From: Geosiphon pyriformis
Taxonomy: Eukaryota > Glomeromycota > Glomeromycetes > Archaeosporales > Geosiphonaceae
DNA: 64,000 nt
Direction: 5' to 3'
Assembly (NCBI GenBank): GCA_016748015.1
Contig: JAAOMT010000295.1
Span: 378,604-442,603 of the forward strand
The first letter of the stretch is position 1, and each line of letters begins with the position of its first letter. The notes under the pieces are model-generated. The model had not been told where the DNA came from. It worked only from the letters and a program-made list of their open reading frames with translations, and did not search any database. Positions 31,452 through 45,473 of this stretch are shown here, in pieces. Made by a program: the position numbers and the translations under genes.

Positions 31452-34315
31452 AATAATTATTGTATTATAAAGTAAATATTATTAGTAATTTCTATTTTTT
31501 TTTGTTATATATACTAAGTTTTAAATAGTTCTAATTGGTTTAATTTATGTATTTGTTTTAATAATTATAATTGGTTTTAAATCTTGTAAAATTTTATCTG
31601 GTTTAACTAGTATTTTTTGTACTTTTAATTATAAAATATTATTGATAAATAATAATATTTAATTGTAATATGATTTAAGTTAATTACTATATACTGTTTT
31701 GGCTAAAATTTTATTGTTTTATCTTAGTTTATATGTGTTATTTTCCAGAATCTTTTTAATGTAAAATAGATTATTTTATTTGAAATTAAACTTTTTATTA
31801 TATTGTTTTTATGTTTTAGTATAATATAAAAATACTTTGTCTCCAATTTTAAATTTAATTGGTTTATTTAGTAGTTAATTATTATATTATTTTTTTTGTG
31901 ATTTTTAAATATTATTAGCTGGTTTTTTGTATTTATTTTCTAGTGTTTCTATTAAGTTATATGTTTTTTATAATATTATGTTTGAATATTTATTTTAATT
32001 AGTAATATTGCTGTTTTATTATAAACCAATTCAAATAATATTGTCTAAATTATATTTTGATTTATTATTTAATAAGTAAATAATACTGAAAATATAAATA
32101 AATTTTATTTATCTTGATTTTTCTGGTTAATCTTAATTATTACTTTATATAATATTCTGTTAAATTTTTTAATTAAGCCATTTATTTGTAAATAATATAA
32201 TAATAAAAGTGGTTTTTTTATTTAAATATCTGATTTAATTTTGTTAAAATTCTATTTACAAAGTGAATTTTTTAATTTAATAATAATTTTTGTAAACATT
32301 TATAGTAAAAAATTAGTTTTTGATACATAAATTTCACTACTGTTTTTGTATTGACTTTTAAATAACTTTAGTTTTTGGTCATTTAGTAAAATAATTTATT
32401 ATTATTACTATATATTTGTTGTTTTTATTAGTAATTATTAGTGGTCTTATTAAGTTAATTCTAATTTAATCAAATAATTATTTTATCTTAATTAGTTTTA
32501 ATAATTTACTAAATTTTGTTTTTCTTTTTTTTTAATAAATATCACAATTTTAAACATATTAAATAATATCTAAATATATAAATAACCAGTAGTATTATTT
32601 TTTAATTCTTTTAATTATAGCTTTTTTGTAAAAATATTCTGTTGTTAATTTTGAGTATATATTAAACAATATTGTTTTTTTTAGTTTTATGACTACTCTA
32701 AGTGATTGGTTTGGTTTTTTTTGTTTTTTTAATATAATATATTTTAGTAAATAATAAAATATTTTGATTATTGTTTTATATTATTTTATTTATTTTGAAA
32801 TAATTTTTTTTAAACTATTAAGTATTAATATAATATTAAAGTTGTTGGTATTTTTGTATATTTATCTTTTAACTTATTTTTGGTATTAAAATGTCTTTAG
32901 ATTTGCCTTATTCTGGATAAACTATCAATTTTTTTTTTATAATATACTATATAATTAAATAGTAATAATTCTATTTTTTATCTTATATAATAGTTGTTTT
33001 CAAATTTTTGCTTCTGAATTAATGTTAATTCTTTGTAATTTGTGTATATATTAAACTTTTAATTTAAGTTTTTTTTCTATTTTATTATAATTTAATAGAT
33101 AGCAAAATATTTTAATATTAAATATTATAATTTTTTTTTATTGAATTTAAATTTTGATTAATATATGCTATTAAATATTCTTGTTTATTGAATTTTTATT
33201 GTAACAATACAACTTTTAATATTTGTTTAAATATATTAGTTGTAATAATAAAAAATTTGTTATAATAAGAATAGATCAATATTAAAGCTTAAATTAACTT
33301 TTTTTTTAATGTATTAAAAGCTTTTTGCTGTTTTTTTGTTCAATTATATGAGATATTTTTTGCTTAAAGCTGGTAAAATAACTGTTATTTTCGAAAAATA
33401 ATAAATAAAACAATAGTAATATTTAGCAAATTCCAGAAATATTCTTAGTTTTGTTAAATTTATTAGTATTAAACAGTTTTTAATTTGTTTGATTTTGTTT
33501 AAATTTGTTTTAATTTTAATTTTATTTATAATATGTTTCAAAAACTTGAATTTGTTTTCTTAAAAAAGTATTTAATAGTATTTAGCTTTAATTTAGCTTT
33601 TTTTAACCTTTTAAACACTTGTTAAAAATGATAAAAATAATTATTAAATATTTTTAAGAATACATTAGTGTTATTTAAATATATTATTATAATATTTTAG
33701 TATAAGCAATTTTTATTAGTTATTAAAAAGTAGCTAGTATATTAATTAAACCAAAAAACATAATATCAAATTTAAAGTTTTTTTTTTGTTAGTTGAATTT
33801 ATGGCTATTTGCCAATAACTATTATTTAAGTTCAATATTAAAAACTATTTTTTTTAACAAAAAATATCAAACAATTTTTGAATGTGTAAAATTGAATAGC
33901 TGTTATTCTAAATAATACTATTGAGTTTTTTGTAATCTATACAAAACTGAATTTTTTTATTCTTTTTCTTAATAAGTATTATTGATAATAATTATAAACT
34001 CATAAATAATTAGATTAGATTATTGTTTAATATTTGGTTGATTTCTTGGTAAATAATTTTATGGCTAATAAGTAATACTCAGTATGCTTTCTGTTTAATT
34101 AATATTATATCTTTTGTTTTTATTTAATGCTAAATAATATTAATTTTTCTAAATTTATTCTTGTTTGCAAAGATATTTATAAAATTGTTAAGCAACAATT
34201 TAATATGTATATATTAAAGTAAGTTCAAATTTTTTAAGTTTATTTGCTTTAATATTTCTGTTTATAATAAATAACATTTTTATTTTTTATAAATAGTTTG
34301 TAATATAATATCTAT
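31452..34315 (-). mobile_element. Internal part of decayed gypsy family A copy 2 (integrase to RT)
   Basis: Continues family A copy 2 beyond LINE copy 2 and aligns with about 56430-59350 of copy 3. The stretch at 31500-31700 matches the reverse complement of 11520-11720 in copy 1. At 33344-33541 a short minus-strand frame still reads like the RT thumb ('TNLNKIKQIKNCLI', 'RIFLEFAKYYYCFI'). Nearly all C and G have been lost. It ends where a family B LTR starts at 34316. Confidence 0.8.
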
Positions 34316-36569
34316 TATTACTGAAGATTTTTGGTTTCTTTTCTTAAATATTGTTAATATTATTTTATTAGTAATTCTTAATTATTAAAAGCTGTTGAAT
34401 CTCTAATAACTGAATTTATTTTTAAATTATCTCTTATAATTTAAATTGCTAAACTTATAAGTAAAATAACCAATTAAGTGTATTTTGGCTGACAATAATA
34501 TTATAATATATTCAAATAATTAGGTTGTTTTGAATGTATATATTGCTGAATTAAGGTTGGTTCTACCAGATTTTTGTAATTATTGTTGGATGAAAAAACA
34601 TAGTATTATAAACACTATTAAGAACAAAAGACTTGGAATGCTTTGGTTTAAGATTAAGGGACATTTGGGTGTTCCGAATAAATACACTAATAAGCTGGCT
34701 GGTTTAGCTTTGTGTTCAAGTTTGGTGCTTTCTGTTCTTGTTAAGAAATATTATGTTAAAGCTGATAGAATGGTAGTATCTGGAAACATTTATTATTTTG
34801 TTCATGATATTTTTAGATTTGTTTATCAGACTTGATAAAAGGTCAAGTTTGGTTTTAATGTTATTGATGCTAATATAATTAAAGATATGAATTAGAATTG
34901 GACTTTTTTGGTTTGGTATTTTGACTTACATATGGCATTTGGCTTTACAAGCAAGTTTACTGCTAATTTATGCTTATATTTTATGAAAGCTTTGCACCAA
35001 CATTTGCCAGTTGTTGTCAGAAAATGCCTGTTTAATAAAAAATATCTTAGTATATTGTGTCTTTATTGCAGTAAGATAGAACTTCCTAATCATTTTTTTA
35101 CATATGTAATAAACTTAGCTGTTTATGTAAAATTACTGGCTTCACATTTGATTTGGTGGGCCTCCATGTCTAGTTTATGCCTATCATTATCTAATATTAT
35201 ACAGATGCTTTCTATATGTGTTTTTAACTTTAAAGTATATACAGCTTTATACAAGAGTTTTGTCTTTAAAAATTGGTATTTAAAGACTTTGTCAGTTTTT
35301 GAATATGCTAAAATTGTGAACAAAATGATCATTAATTTGGTAAAAGATTTGAGTATGGCACATTAAATGGAAGTATGGATGATAAAAGCTAAACATAAGA
35401 TAATTTTAGAGAAAAAAAGTTTAATTGTAAATAATAATTTAATGTCTTTTATTACTTGTGAATTTTTTTTACTGCTTTTTAATAGTGTAGTCAAATTGCT
35501 TGGTATTATGAAAATACATAGTATTTGTTTTGGTTTTTACAAACTTTGTAGTTTTTTTCTGGTATTAATAATACAGTATTTGTTAAAATAAATCTATAAT
35601 GTTGTTCTGATTGGCCTAAGTGGCTGGTTATGTATAGAAAGTATATGATTTGCATTTAGTTTAGATTATTTAGTTTAATGTATTGTGTTAAGTGGCATTT
35701 GAGTTTTACTTGTAAAACATAAATAAAAAAAAAGAATAATCAATTCTATATTAATTATTTTATATAGTTACTTTGTAAAAAAAATTAACTCTTTCTTAAA
35801 AAATTTTTATCTAAAAACTCACTAAAAATATATAATTACTTTGCTATAAAAGTTAACTCTTTTACAGAAATTTTATTTGTAAATTACTCTAATAATTTAT
35901 AATAATAAAAAATATATATAAAATATATATAAAAATATAAAAAAAAGAAATTTGTTAATGAAATTGTTTTTTGTTCAGGCCTAAAATGACTAAAAAATTA
36001 TTGAAATTAATTTCAAAACATAAGTTAAAATTTAAAAAATTTCAATTCATAACTAATTAAAATAAATTATGTTTTTAAAGTATTTAATACTTTATTAATT
36101 TGTACTAAGAGACTTGTTCTAAAGAAAATAATTTTAAAACAAGATATATTTTCTCAAAGAAAAAAACTTTTCTTTTATACAGCTTATTATAGTATTAGTT
36201 TATGAACTTAAACTTTTTTTTTTGCTACAATTTTAACAAACTATAGATATATTTTAGTAAATTATAAATTGTTTTTACAAATTATAATTATTTTGGTGTA
36301 CTATTAAGATATTTTGCAAATTTTTACAAATTTTGGTAAATTTTTAAATATTATAGAGTTTAGAATATTGTATAATTTGATTAATATATTTGATTATATT
36401 GGTGTATTATATAATTTGAATTACTAATTAGATAAGAATATTGTAATAATTTAATTAAATAATAAGTAATAAATAATAAATAAAATAATAATAATATATA
36501 TTAATTACTAATAAAAATTATAAAAATAATTTTATGATTTAATTATTAATTAAAATTCTATTAGTAATA
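34316..36569 (-). repeat. Family B LTR, decayed, with a LINE relic inside
   Basis: 34316-34475 and 35735-36569 together align with the family B LTRs at 60370-61336 and 61716-62686. The start is TATTACTGAAGA (from TGTTACTGGAGG) and the end is GTAATA (from GTAACA). Between them lies the LINE relic 34476-35734. As the element is on the minus strand, this is its 3' LTR. Confidence 0.82.
34476..35734 (+). mobile_element. LINE copy 3, 5'-truncated relic
   Basis: A 1.26-kb 3' piece of the same LINE family: the RNase H second half ('LPDFCNYCWMKKHSI', 'KIKGHLGV'), the Cys-His segment ('CLYCSKIELPNHFFTY', last Cys lost to Tyr) and the C-terminal tail ('HSICFGFYKLCSFF'), all in one frame broken by stops. 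It ends in an A-rich tail. AATAACCAATT (34465-34475) and AATAATCAATT (35735-35745) flank it as an 11-bp target duplication with one C/T mismatch. 5' truncation is normal for LINE insertion. Confidence 0.88.
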
Positions 36570-38078
36570 TAATTTTCTTTTTAAATTAAGTTTTGTCAAA
36601 ATTTAAGTACTATCTATGTTATTTAGATAATAATTCAGAATTATTGAAGTAATTTGGTTTAAAAATTGGTAAAATTTTAGTTTTATAAACTTGCTAATAT
36701 ATTGAATTTTCATTGGTTGGGATATTGAATTTTGTAGAATGTTTTTGCAAATATTAAATAGGTTATAAAATCTAAAAGCTGTTTTGAATTTGTAATAAAC
36801 ATTTGTTAATTTAACTGTTGTCTTGAATTTATTGTATATTTGTTTTTGTGTAGCTTTAAAAGTAAAATTGTTTGTTTTAAGTTTTAATTTCTATTGGTAA
36901 AGTATTTTTCCAATATAAAAATACTAATAAATAAAAGTATATTTATTGTTTTTGTTAAGACATAGTTAAAATTTTTGTTGTATTGTAAAATTTGAGAAAA
37001 TATTAATAGAAATAAACAATAGATTTTTTTTAAAGGTTGTTTTAAAAATTTTGATAAATAACTTCCAAAATAATTTTTTGTGTTTTTTTTATAAGGATAA
37101 TAATTATAAAAACTATTTACTATTGGGATTATAGTTTTTTCTGTATATAATTAATTTGACTTCTATTAATTATTATAAATAGATTAAAAAGTGTTTTTAA
37201 AACTAATATTAATTTTCAAGATATTTGTTAAATGTTTTGAAAAATAATTTTAAAAATTTTTAAAAGTAAAAAAAAAAGAATAAGTAAAAAAAATTATTTT
37301 TGGTATAAAAGTTTTTATATATTTTTGGTTTGAGTATTTTTAAGTAATTATGTTATTGTTTTTGTTTAATATTTTTGTATTATCTTTAAAAAAAATATTA
37401 ATATAATAAATAATTTAAATATTCAAGTTTGGTTGTTTTATTATAACTATTGGTTCTAAGTTTTAGAAAATATTTTTAGAATTAATTAAAAAAGAATATA
37501 TACCAATTTGTAAAATTAATAATTCAAGATTAGTTCTAAAATAATATTGTTTCAATCAATTTTTATGTACAATTTTTGTTAAGATTTGTTATTAAGTTTT
37601 AACTTATATAGTTAATTGTCTAAAACTTTATAAATATAAAATAGTTTATTTTATTTATAATTAAATTTTTTACTTTATTGTTTTTTAGTTTTAATTTTAT
37701 ATAAGAAAACTTTATTTTCAATCTTAAATTTGTTGATGACAAGTGGTAATTTGTTGTTATATTATTTTTTTATTAAGTTTGGAAGTATTTAATATGAATG
37801 ATTATAATTTGTTATTTTTTTTTTAATGTGCTAAAAAGAGTTTAAGCTCTTTGTAAAAAAGTTTTTTAAAAGTTTTTCTTTGTAATTAATTGTATTAGAT
37901 ATGTTTCTATAATAAAATTATTTGATAATATTGGTATTTTTCTATAGATTAAATTAAATAATATGTGTTTTGTTGTATTTTAGTTTAGTGTTCTGTATAT
38001 TAATAATACTAATAGAATAAAAATATCTTATTTTTGTTTAAAATTGGTTGAAATTTTGGTTTATAATTTACATAATAT
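36570..38078 (-). mobile_element. Internal part of decayed gypsy family B element
   Basis: Follows the family B LTR and aligns with 62687-63999 of the better kept element: C-terminal extension, then the end of integrase. No frame is open. It is cut at 38078 by LINE copy 4. I could not find its continuation to the right of 44889. Confidence 0.78.
38067..38078. repeat. Target-site duplication of LINE copy 4, left copy
   Basis: TTTACATAATAT at 38067-38078 is repeated exactly at 44877-44888, on either side of LINE copy 4. A 12-bp duplication is normal for target-primed LINE insertion. The A/T richness of the area lowers the information slightly. Confidence 0.8.
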
Positions 38079-38212
38079 ATATTTTTTTTTATTGTTTAAT
38101 GAGTGCAGCCCAACCACTATCTAGTATATAGATGCAAGCTAAGTGAATCTAACTAAATGTGGCTCACACATTTGCTATATGTGACTAGCCATTCAGGCCA
38201 ATCTAGGCAACA

Positions 38213-41200
38213 CTACACACCTACGTAAACTTTGACATTATCACAAATACCAGAAAAAAAAAGACTAGCCTTATGCAAACCAAAACTGACAGCAAACGCC
38301 TTATCAATCCTAAGAAGATGAACAACTCTACTAGACAAATGTTTAATAGAATCAGCTAAAAGACCAACAGGAATTTCCAAAGCACAGACCAACCCACAAC
38401 ATTCCATGTCCACTCTAAACTTAGCCCTGGTCAACCACAAACCACACCAGTGTTTTTCTGCCAGATGTCAAACAAAATCAGCCACCACCAAAAAAGCCTG
38501 ATTGCAATTCTTAAAATGCACTGTAGCTTCATCGACTTAATCTCTCAGTACAAAGTCTTTACACAGTTGCATATACATCTTTGAATCATGACAACCAGCA
38601 AGCAGAGTACGCAACATAGGAGAGAACGCCGGAGAGCAGCCCACTAGCAATGACTTCCACAAAGCAATCCTGTCCAACAAAATATTAATATGCACAGCTG
38701 TCTTACTTTAACAAGTAAATACATGATCTGACAATTCAACATCACCACACATTAAACAGAGAACCCCAGAATAATATTTATCATACAATCTTTTACGAAC
38801 AGCAATTGGCAACTTCCTATAGACCACTTTTATTAAGTAAGTGCGGAAAACAGTTGAAGCTTGGCTTGTAAAGCCCAACAGCATATGGGAGTCCAGATGT
38901 CAAACTGATGCTGTGCACTTTCAATCAACTTTCACAATCAACTCCTCATCGATCACCACAGAGCCAGGACCAGCCTCTTATTGAGCATGACAGATAGACC
39001 TATAAATATTCCAAACAAAATGTCAAGCATTGTCTGAAACAACTTGACCACAAGCCATGACGTACTTTTCCCGAACACTCATAGGAAGAGACAAATCGGA
39101 ATAAGCAGCATGCCCAGCCAAAGCATTAGCCTTGTTATTGTGAACATCACCTGAATGGTCCTTTATCTTCACCCACCTAACAAAAAAGTCCTTATCCTTG
39201 ATCAACTTGTGAATATAATGCCTCTCCACTCAACACTTGTTCTTGAAATCTGGAGCAATCAAACTCAATTCTGAAACACATGCATTAATAACAGCCTGAC
39301 TATCAATGTTAATAACAGCCAAACACAAAGAAGGAACACATTCTAGTACCAGAGCAATAGCATAAAGCTCAGCCATAGTAGAAGAAAGCAACCTATTGAC
39401 CTTAACACCAATACCCACACCAACATCAAGAAAATAAGCTGCAGCCCTACCCGCAATCTCTGCAGTACCCAAATGAGACAAAGAACCATCAGTATACACT
39501 GTGAAAACATCAGACCAGAATTCATGCAAATGTTCTCGAACAACCAAATATCTTTCTGAATCAGAAAAGCTTGAACCACCAGAGACTGTGGATAAACCAC
39601 TAAGAATGAAATGATGACCATTTATGTACGCAGAAACTTTGGAGTACCACAAGGGTACAGGACCCCTGGAACTTAGTCTCTTCCAATGGCGAAAAGTCCT
39701 CCAACTGAGAACTGATCCATCTTTGCCTAATAATTTGTCACCAAAGGCAACACCAAAATGCTTTAAAGAGAGGACCACACCAAAATAAAAGGAGCTACCC
39801 AAGATTGTTGACACAGGGAAGCAACCAGCACCACAAAAAGCACAAGACAAATTGTTGGCCAGGCATATATCATTGTTTAAAAAAATTCTAACCACACCAG
39901 CGAGAAAATTGTTAGAGAAACTAACCCTCAACTTCACAGGATGTTACAAGAGGTTTAACAGAGCCCACCCTAATATCTGTAGATTTAAAAAACAGTGTTC
40001 AAACAAATGCCCCAGAATACCAGACGCATTTGAAAACCAAACCAATGAAGCCACCTTTCCTTTAGCCTGGATCTGTTCAAAAGTCTTCACGCCATAAAAG
40101 GAGGGATGATGCAAGGCCTCACTGGAAAAATCTCAGGGCAAATTCGCTTTAAATTTGAGACCCTTCCTCAGCATAACATCCCATTTTAAGTAGACACTTT
40201 TAGAAACAAAGCTAAATTGTGTGTGATAACTGACAATAGGTTGCAGAACCAAAGACACCAAGTACACAAATTGTTTGTCTGTCAAAGCTTTCCTGAGAAC
40301 CATATTGGAGAAGAACCTAACATCTGACTGAGCTTTGGCTAAACTGAGTTTAGACAACCCGTCTGTCGACAAAAAAATGCCCAGATATCTATGAGTCTTA
40401 CCCTGTTTGGCAATAGAGATAAATAGTCCATTAATATGCAGAGACACAGCCAAAACCCTTTTGTTGATAAAAATTGCCATAGTCTTTTCACTGTTAATTG
40501 CGATATCATTGATCTCAAAAAATTTGCCTGCAATATCCAAGATACGTTGTGTCGACACTTGACTATTATCAATCCAGATAGTATTATCCACAAAAGCACC
40601 TGTCATCAAGAATGAAGACTGACTACCACTAGACTCAATTCTGCCAGATTTTGCTACAAAGTTGGTATTGATTCTGTAACCATACAAATATTCATAATCC
40701 TTAACCTTGCACAACAAAGGGTCATAAAAAATCCTCCACAAGAGAGGAGAGAAGACCTCCCTTTGATCCAAACCATCCAACACACTGTATCTATCCAAAA
40801 GGCCAAAATCAGTTATCACCCTATTAACTCTGCCTACATGTAAGTTCCTGAAAAACAACACAAATTTGTCACACATTTTGATCCACTTTAAACTGGCCTC
40901 CAACTGCTGCCAACCAACAAAATCATAGGCCTTACGCATATTCTGCAACACCAACCAAACCTCTCTATTTTTTTCCAGAGCATCTTCCATGATCAAACCA
41001 ACAGCGAAAACTGGAAATTGAGTGGATGAACCCTTCAAGACTGAGAAATTGTCACCCCAGAGAACATCAAATCTGGAACAGGCTGAAGAGATACAGTCAG
41101 ACAATAATTTAGAGAGTATCTTTCTGGCTGTCTCAATTAATGCAATGGGCCTTGTATTCATAAGAATACCATCCCATTCATATGGTTTGGGAATCATAGA

Positions 41201-42898
41201 AACCCAAGCTCTTTTCCAAAGAATCAAAACCTCACTGGTATTTATGCAAGAATTCAAGAGACCCAACAAACACCCAAGCATATCATCACCACAATGTTTC
41301 CATAGCTCATTAGAGATACCAGACAGACCAGCCGCTTTGTCATTAGGTAAATCCAAAATTACATTCACCAATTCATTGAAATGGATGTCATTCATGACAT
41401 TAGAGAAGGCATCATTTTTCACATAATCCAAAGGTGCATATTGGTGGGCCCATCTGGAGGGCATCACTGAAGGTGACATACGCTCTCTTGTCCAGTTAAC
41501 CATAATACTGTTGACCCTGCTTTTCACCTCAATTAGATCCAAAACCAGTTCATCGCCTATGACCAAGTGGTCTAACACAACCTTATGAAAAAGCCATTTC
41601 AAAACACTCCTAATCATGTCACCCTTGTTAGAACTGAAATTCTCCATGCGTTTATTGATAGCACTTCGAATTGCCATATTTTTAGCCACTCTGGATTCAT
41701 GATACTTAGACTTTCTATAACACTTCCTAACCTAAGACAGATGCTTGAACACCTCCACTGAATCAGCTCCATTTTGAACCAAGAAATCAAACTTGAAAGC
41801 CTCTTTACAATCGACCAGAAACTATCTCTTGATTAAGCGATCACACTTACACTTATCATCTGTATTCAAACTCTTGATGATCTTAGCCACCAACAATTTA
41901 AGTCCAAAAAACCTCGATGAATGTCTGTTCCTTGAACAGTCAAATTTGTTAAACTAGTGCCTAGAAAATGTAGCATCAGCAGCTCTCACTATAACTCCAC
42001 ACAACACATCTCACATCTCATCCAGGTTATCAAGAACCTTAGCACTCAAAAAACTACCTATGATCAAGGACAGAGCAGCAGACACATTATCCTTAAATCA
42101 TAATCATTTGGAAGGGTCAGCATCTTTAAAGTCAAATTTCCATCTGTCTCTGTTGGCCTGTTTGCAAATACTGTTTAGCTAAGCATCAAAAAGACCCCCC
42201 AGCCCAATTGAAACTGAAATCATCTTATGATCCGTGTTGAAAAACTCCAAAACCATGCCAATGTCCCACTTCATTAGAGCAAAAACTAAGTTTTCACTAA
42301 CAAAAATATAATCAATAACTTTTTTTACACCTCTGGAGTTGCTCCACATAGGTGAACTAGCCAAAGAGTGTCCTTTGAAAGAGTTAACAAGACCCAGATC
42401 CACACATTTTCTAAGACTAGTACTTTTCTTAGTATCTAATTCATTGAAATCCCCACTCAAGATGACAAAAGAGCTTGAGTTGATAGTGCTAGTAATCATG
42501 GAGTTGACAGCAAAAGCCTGGCCAAAACACACACTAGCAGATGCACCTGCATAGATACCCAAGATTGTAACCAAAAGTTTGCCCTTAAACAAGAGCTGAA
42601 TCGAAATCAACTGACCAGAAATCTTATCAATCTTTAAAACATGCTGAATCACTGAAGAGTTCATAATAACAGCCATGCTAGCACCAGAAGAACTTGCATC
42701 AAGACCTGACGTAAAAATGTGAACATCAGGGAATCTATTCATAATTCACAGCTTAATGCCAGATTTCAACTTTGTCTCCATAATGATAGAAATGTCATTA
42801 CCAGAATTTACGTGCCATCTAACTATATCATTCTGTTTGGCAGGAATGTTCACACCTCTCACATTACATGTCACAATTCTTCAAACCAAACTGCTCAT
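38213..42898 (-). pseudogene. LINE copy 4 ORF2: endonuclease, reverse transcriptase, RNase H, C-terminal motif
   Basis: One 4.7-kb frame with point stops. It starts at ATG 42898, overlapping the ORF1 stop as ATGA. The endonuclease lies at about 42180-42890 ('ILSGDFNELD' with the catalytic Asp intact, 'MWSNSRGVKKVIDYIFVS', 'FFNTDHKMI'). RT lies in the 518-codon piece 40133-41689 ('MRKAYDFVGW'; the second catalytic site reads FVDN instead of FVDD, one G-to-A change). RNase H is at about 39020-39500 ('VYTDGSLSHLG', 'MAELYAIAL', 'NIDSQAVI', 'KIKDHSGDVHNNKAN'). The Cys-His region around 38700-38830 has extra stops. The C-terminal part 38213-38440 matches copy 2. Trp6 is a stop, as in copy 2. Confidence 0.92.
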
Positions 42899-44736
42899 TG
42901 AGATAAAAAAGAGACCGCAGAACCTGAGCCAGCACACACCTGATCTAACTTCTTCAATACTGAACAAATCAAAGCTTCGAGAGCCATCAACTTCGACTTC
43001 AAACAGCCCACTTTTGAAGTCAAAATTTTCAAACTACTCGAACCCAAATTAGAGACACCAGAAGAAACCGAAAAGGAAGGAAGAGCTACAGGCTTAGGAT
43101 CATCCAGGACCATATCTGAACCAAATTCCACATTTGCCATAACAAGAATAACCGATGGCTGAGAAGAAAAGGTGAGAGCCATGGGCACCAGGTTTAAATT
43201 GTCAAGTTTGTTTACAATACCTGACACCTTATTTGTGAGAAGTTCCAAAGAACGCTCCAAAAAAGCAAAACGAGTTTCCAAATATGAATTAACAGAAACC
43301 ACAGGAGACGAGTGACCAACCACACCTGAAGCACCAAAAGAAGAGCCAAAACCAGAACCAGAACTGGGGTGAGAACCATCAGATAAAGATACTAGAAAGA
43401 CAACCTGGGCCCAAGATTTGCCACTGAATACAGCCAGTCGAGAAATAGGCACACCCTTTTTTGTATACAGCTTGGCCAACTGGAGGTGGTTCTCATTAGA
43501 GACAACTCTTTTAAATGACTTGGACAGTTTAGTAGAAGCTGAGATCTCAGCATCACACTCTAGAACAGAATGACCAAGTTTCTCATACCGTTTACACCAA
43601 ACGAGGTCCAATCTAGTCCAAAAAAGTTTTACCCCACCAAAAATAGGCTCTGTACAAAATGCAGACTCCAATATCTCATCATTCTCAAAACAAACCACAG
43701 CACAACAAACTCTATTGCCAGTGTCCAAGGACTGATTTATGACACAAGTTTTCTCACCAGCTTCTGACAAGAGATCACCAAGATCATAAGCCATTGTTCC
43801 CACTGGTAAAGTAAACAAAAGTGCTTTATACCAATCCCTAGATGCCCATGTCTCACAATCTCCCACAGCTTTGACTACACGCACCGAATCTTTCCCAATT
43901 AAGAACGACCATTTAGCTGCCAACTGATCTGTCTGACTCGATTCAGCAAACTCCACTACAGCCTTCTGCCACAGCCCAATGAGTTGTACTCGGATCGATA
44001 CCACTTGACCAAACTCGGATACTGCGGCGACAATTATTTCCTTTAGTGTGTCCATGAGAATTTTCTTGATTACTACAGCCCGATCTGAGCAAATTCCTTG
44101 TTTTTTAAGATCGCTGTTTACTATGATGTTATTTTCCCTGGCCAATGATGCGGCTTTCTTTATGCTTTCTGATGAGATAAACGTTGATCAGATAATCTCT
44201 TTAAATTTTGAGGGGGTAGTGGCCCCCCCAAAACTATTGATTGTTGAAAATAATTTCCTGATAACCTGAGTCTTAGCCGTCGCTGATTTCCCCTCCACAG
44301 CAGATAGATTGATGTCCAAAGTGAACAATTTCTTCATAGCAACTTCCACTTGAGACTTAACAATTTTGGGATCCACCCACACCTTTTCCAGAGAGAAAGA
44401 CAAATGGGAAGGAAGAGAAACTTCCTTCTCATCATTCATGTCATAATTAATAGAGCTGAGAGGAGAGCCAACAGTCGCACCATTATTAAAACACTTGGCT
44501 TGAAGCATATTTATTTTGGAATCAGGTATTTTCTCACTTTCGGAAGCTTCTCCATTAGTATCCATGTTATTAAACTGCCCGACCACATGACCAGACTTAC
44601 TACTTTCAAGAGTTGTATCATCACTTGAGAGCTTAGCACCACCGGGAGGTTTCTTAATTTTATGACCTGAACCACCACCAACCGAACCAGTGGTCGAAAC
44701 TCTGGTTAACCTTTTCTTAATACTAGGACCATTCAT
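42895..44736 (-). pseudogene. LINE copy 4 ORF1
   Basis: A frame of 613 codons from ATG 44736 to TGA 42895-42897, broken only by one TGA near 44188. LINE copy 1 has Arg there and copy 2 a TAA. Domains: a Lys/Gly/Ser-rich N-terminus, a conserved 'INSFGGATTPSKF' block, an RRM-like fold ('DRAVVIKKILMDT', 'LWQKAVVEF'), a second RRM-like region with 'FLIGKDSVRVV', and a knuckle with one Cys changed to Tyr ('CKRYEKLGHSVLEC'). A long Ser-rich tail has coiled-coil-like heptads ('LETRFAFLERSLELL'). This is the least damaged ORF1 here, so it is the best template for the family. Confidence 0.9.
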
Positions 44737-44807
44737 AGTGGCAGCTGGACCAACAATGAAAGAGTTTGTTTCTTGTGAAATAGTGGAAAACAGTATATAA
44801 AAAACAG

Positions 44808-44873
44808 AAAAACTTCTTTCAAAATTTTGACTCTTTTTCAGGAATTTGGGATGAAGAAGAAAAAGAAGTTTTT
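44808..44873 (-). promoter_or_regulatory. Conserved LINE 5' UTR stem-loop, copy 4
   Basis: Arms at 44808-44819 and 44862-44873 pair perfectly over 12 bp. The loop shares 'CATCCCAAATT' with copy 1 on the sense strand. The hairpin lies at the very 5' end of the element, next to the target duplication. Confidence 0.65.
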
Positions 44874-44888
44874 TTTTTTACATAATAT

Positions 44889-45432
44889 TTAGTTAAATTG
44901 TTTTATAAGTTAAATAATAATTAAATTTTACTTATTAAATTAATATAAAAAATTATATTTTGTTAAAATATAATTAAAAAATTATTTATAATATATTAAA
45001 ATTTAAAAAATATATTAGTTTTTATTAATTTTAATTTAAACAAAAAATATTAATTTTAATAAATAAAATTTTATTACTATTATTTTTATAAAATTTTTAA
45101 TAAAATTTTTTAAATTAATTGTAAATTTTAATATATAAATTAATATATAATATTTAGTTATACTTGTGTAAATTATATAAATTAGTTAATATTATTAAAC
45201 CAAATTTATAAAATTAAAAATCATTAAAAATTTCATGTGTTATTTATTATAAATTTAAAATTAATATATTTTATTTTGGATTTTTATAATATTTAAATAT
45301 TTAATAATTATTAAATTAAATTATTAATTGCCAAAAAAATATTACATTATATATGTATAATAATAAAATGTATTAAAAATAATAAATTTAAGTTTTTATT
45401 TAATTAAAAATTAATAAAAATAAATAATAACA

Positions 45433-45473
<41 letters not shown>

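Larger units (their letters stand above)
38079..44876 (-). mobile_element. LINE copy 4, full length
   Basis: A 6.8-kb LINE on the minus strand with a perfect 12-bp target duplication, a poly(T) tract at the left end (its poly(A) side), ORF2 (38213-42898), ORF1 (42895-44736) and the 5' stem-loop (44808-44873). Its composition is much less A+T-rich than the gypsy DNA it sits in, so it arrived later. Both frames have point stops but no indel. Confidence 0.93.
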
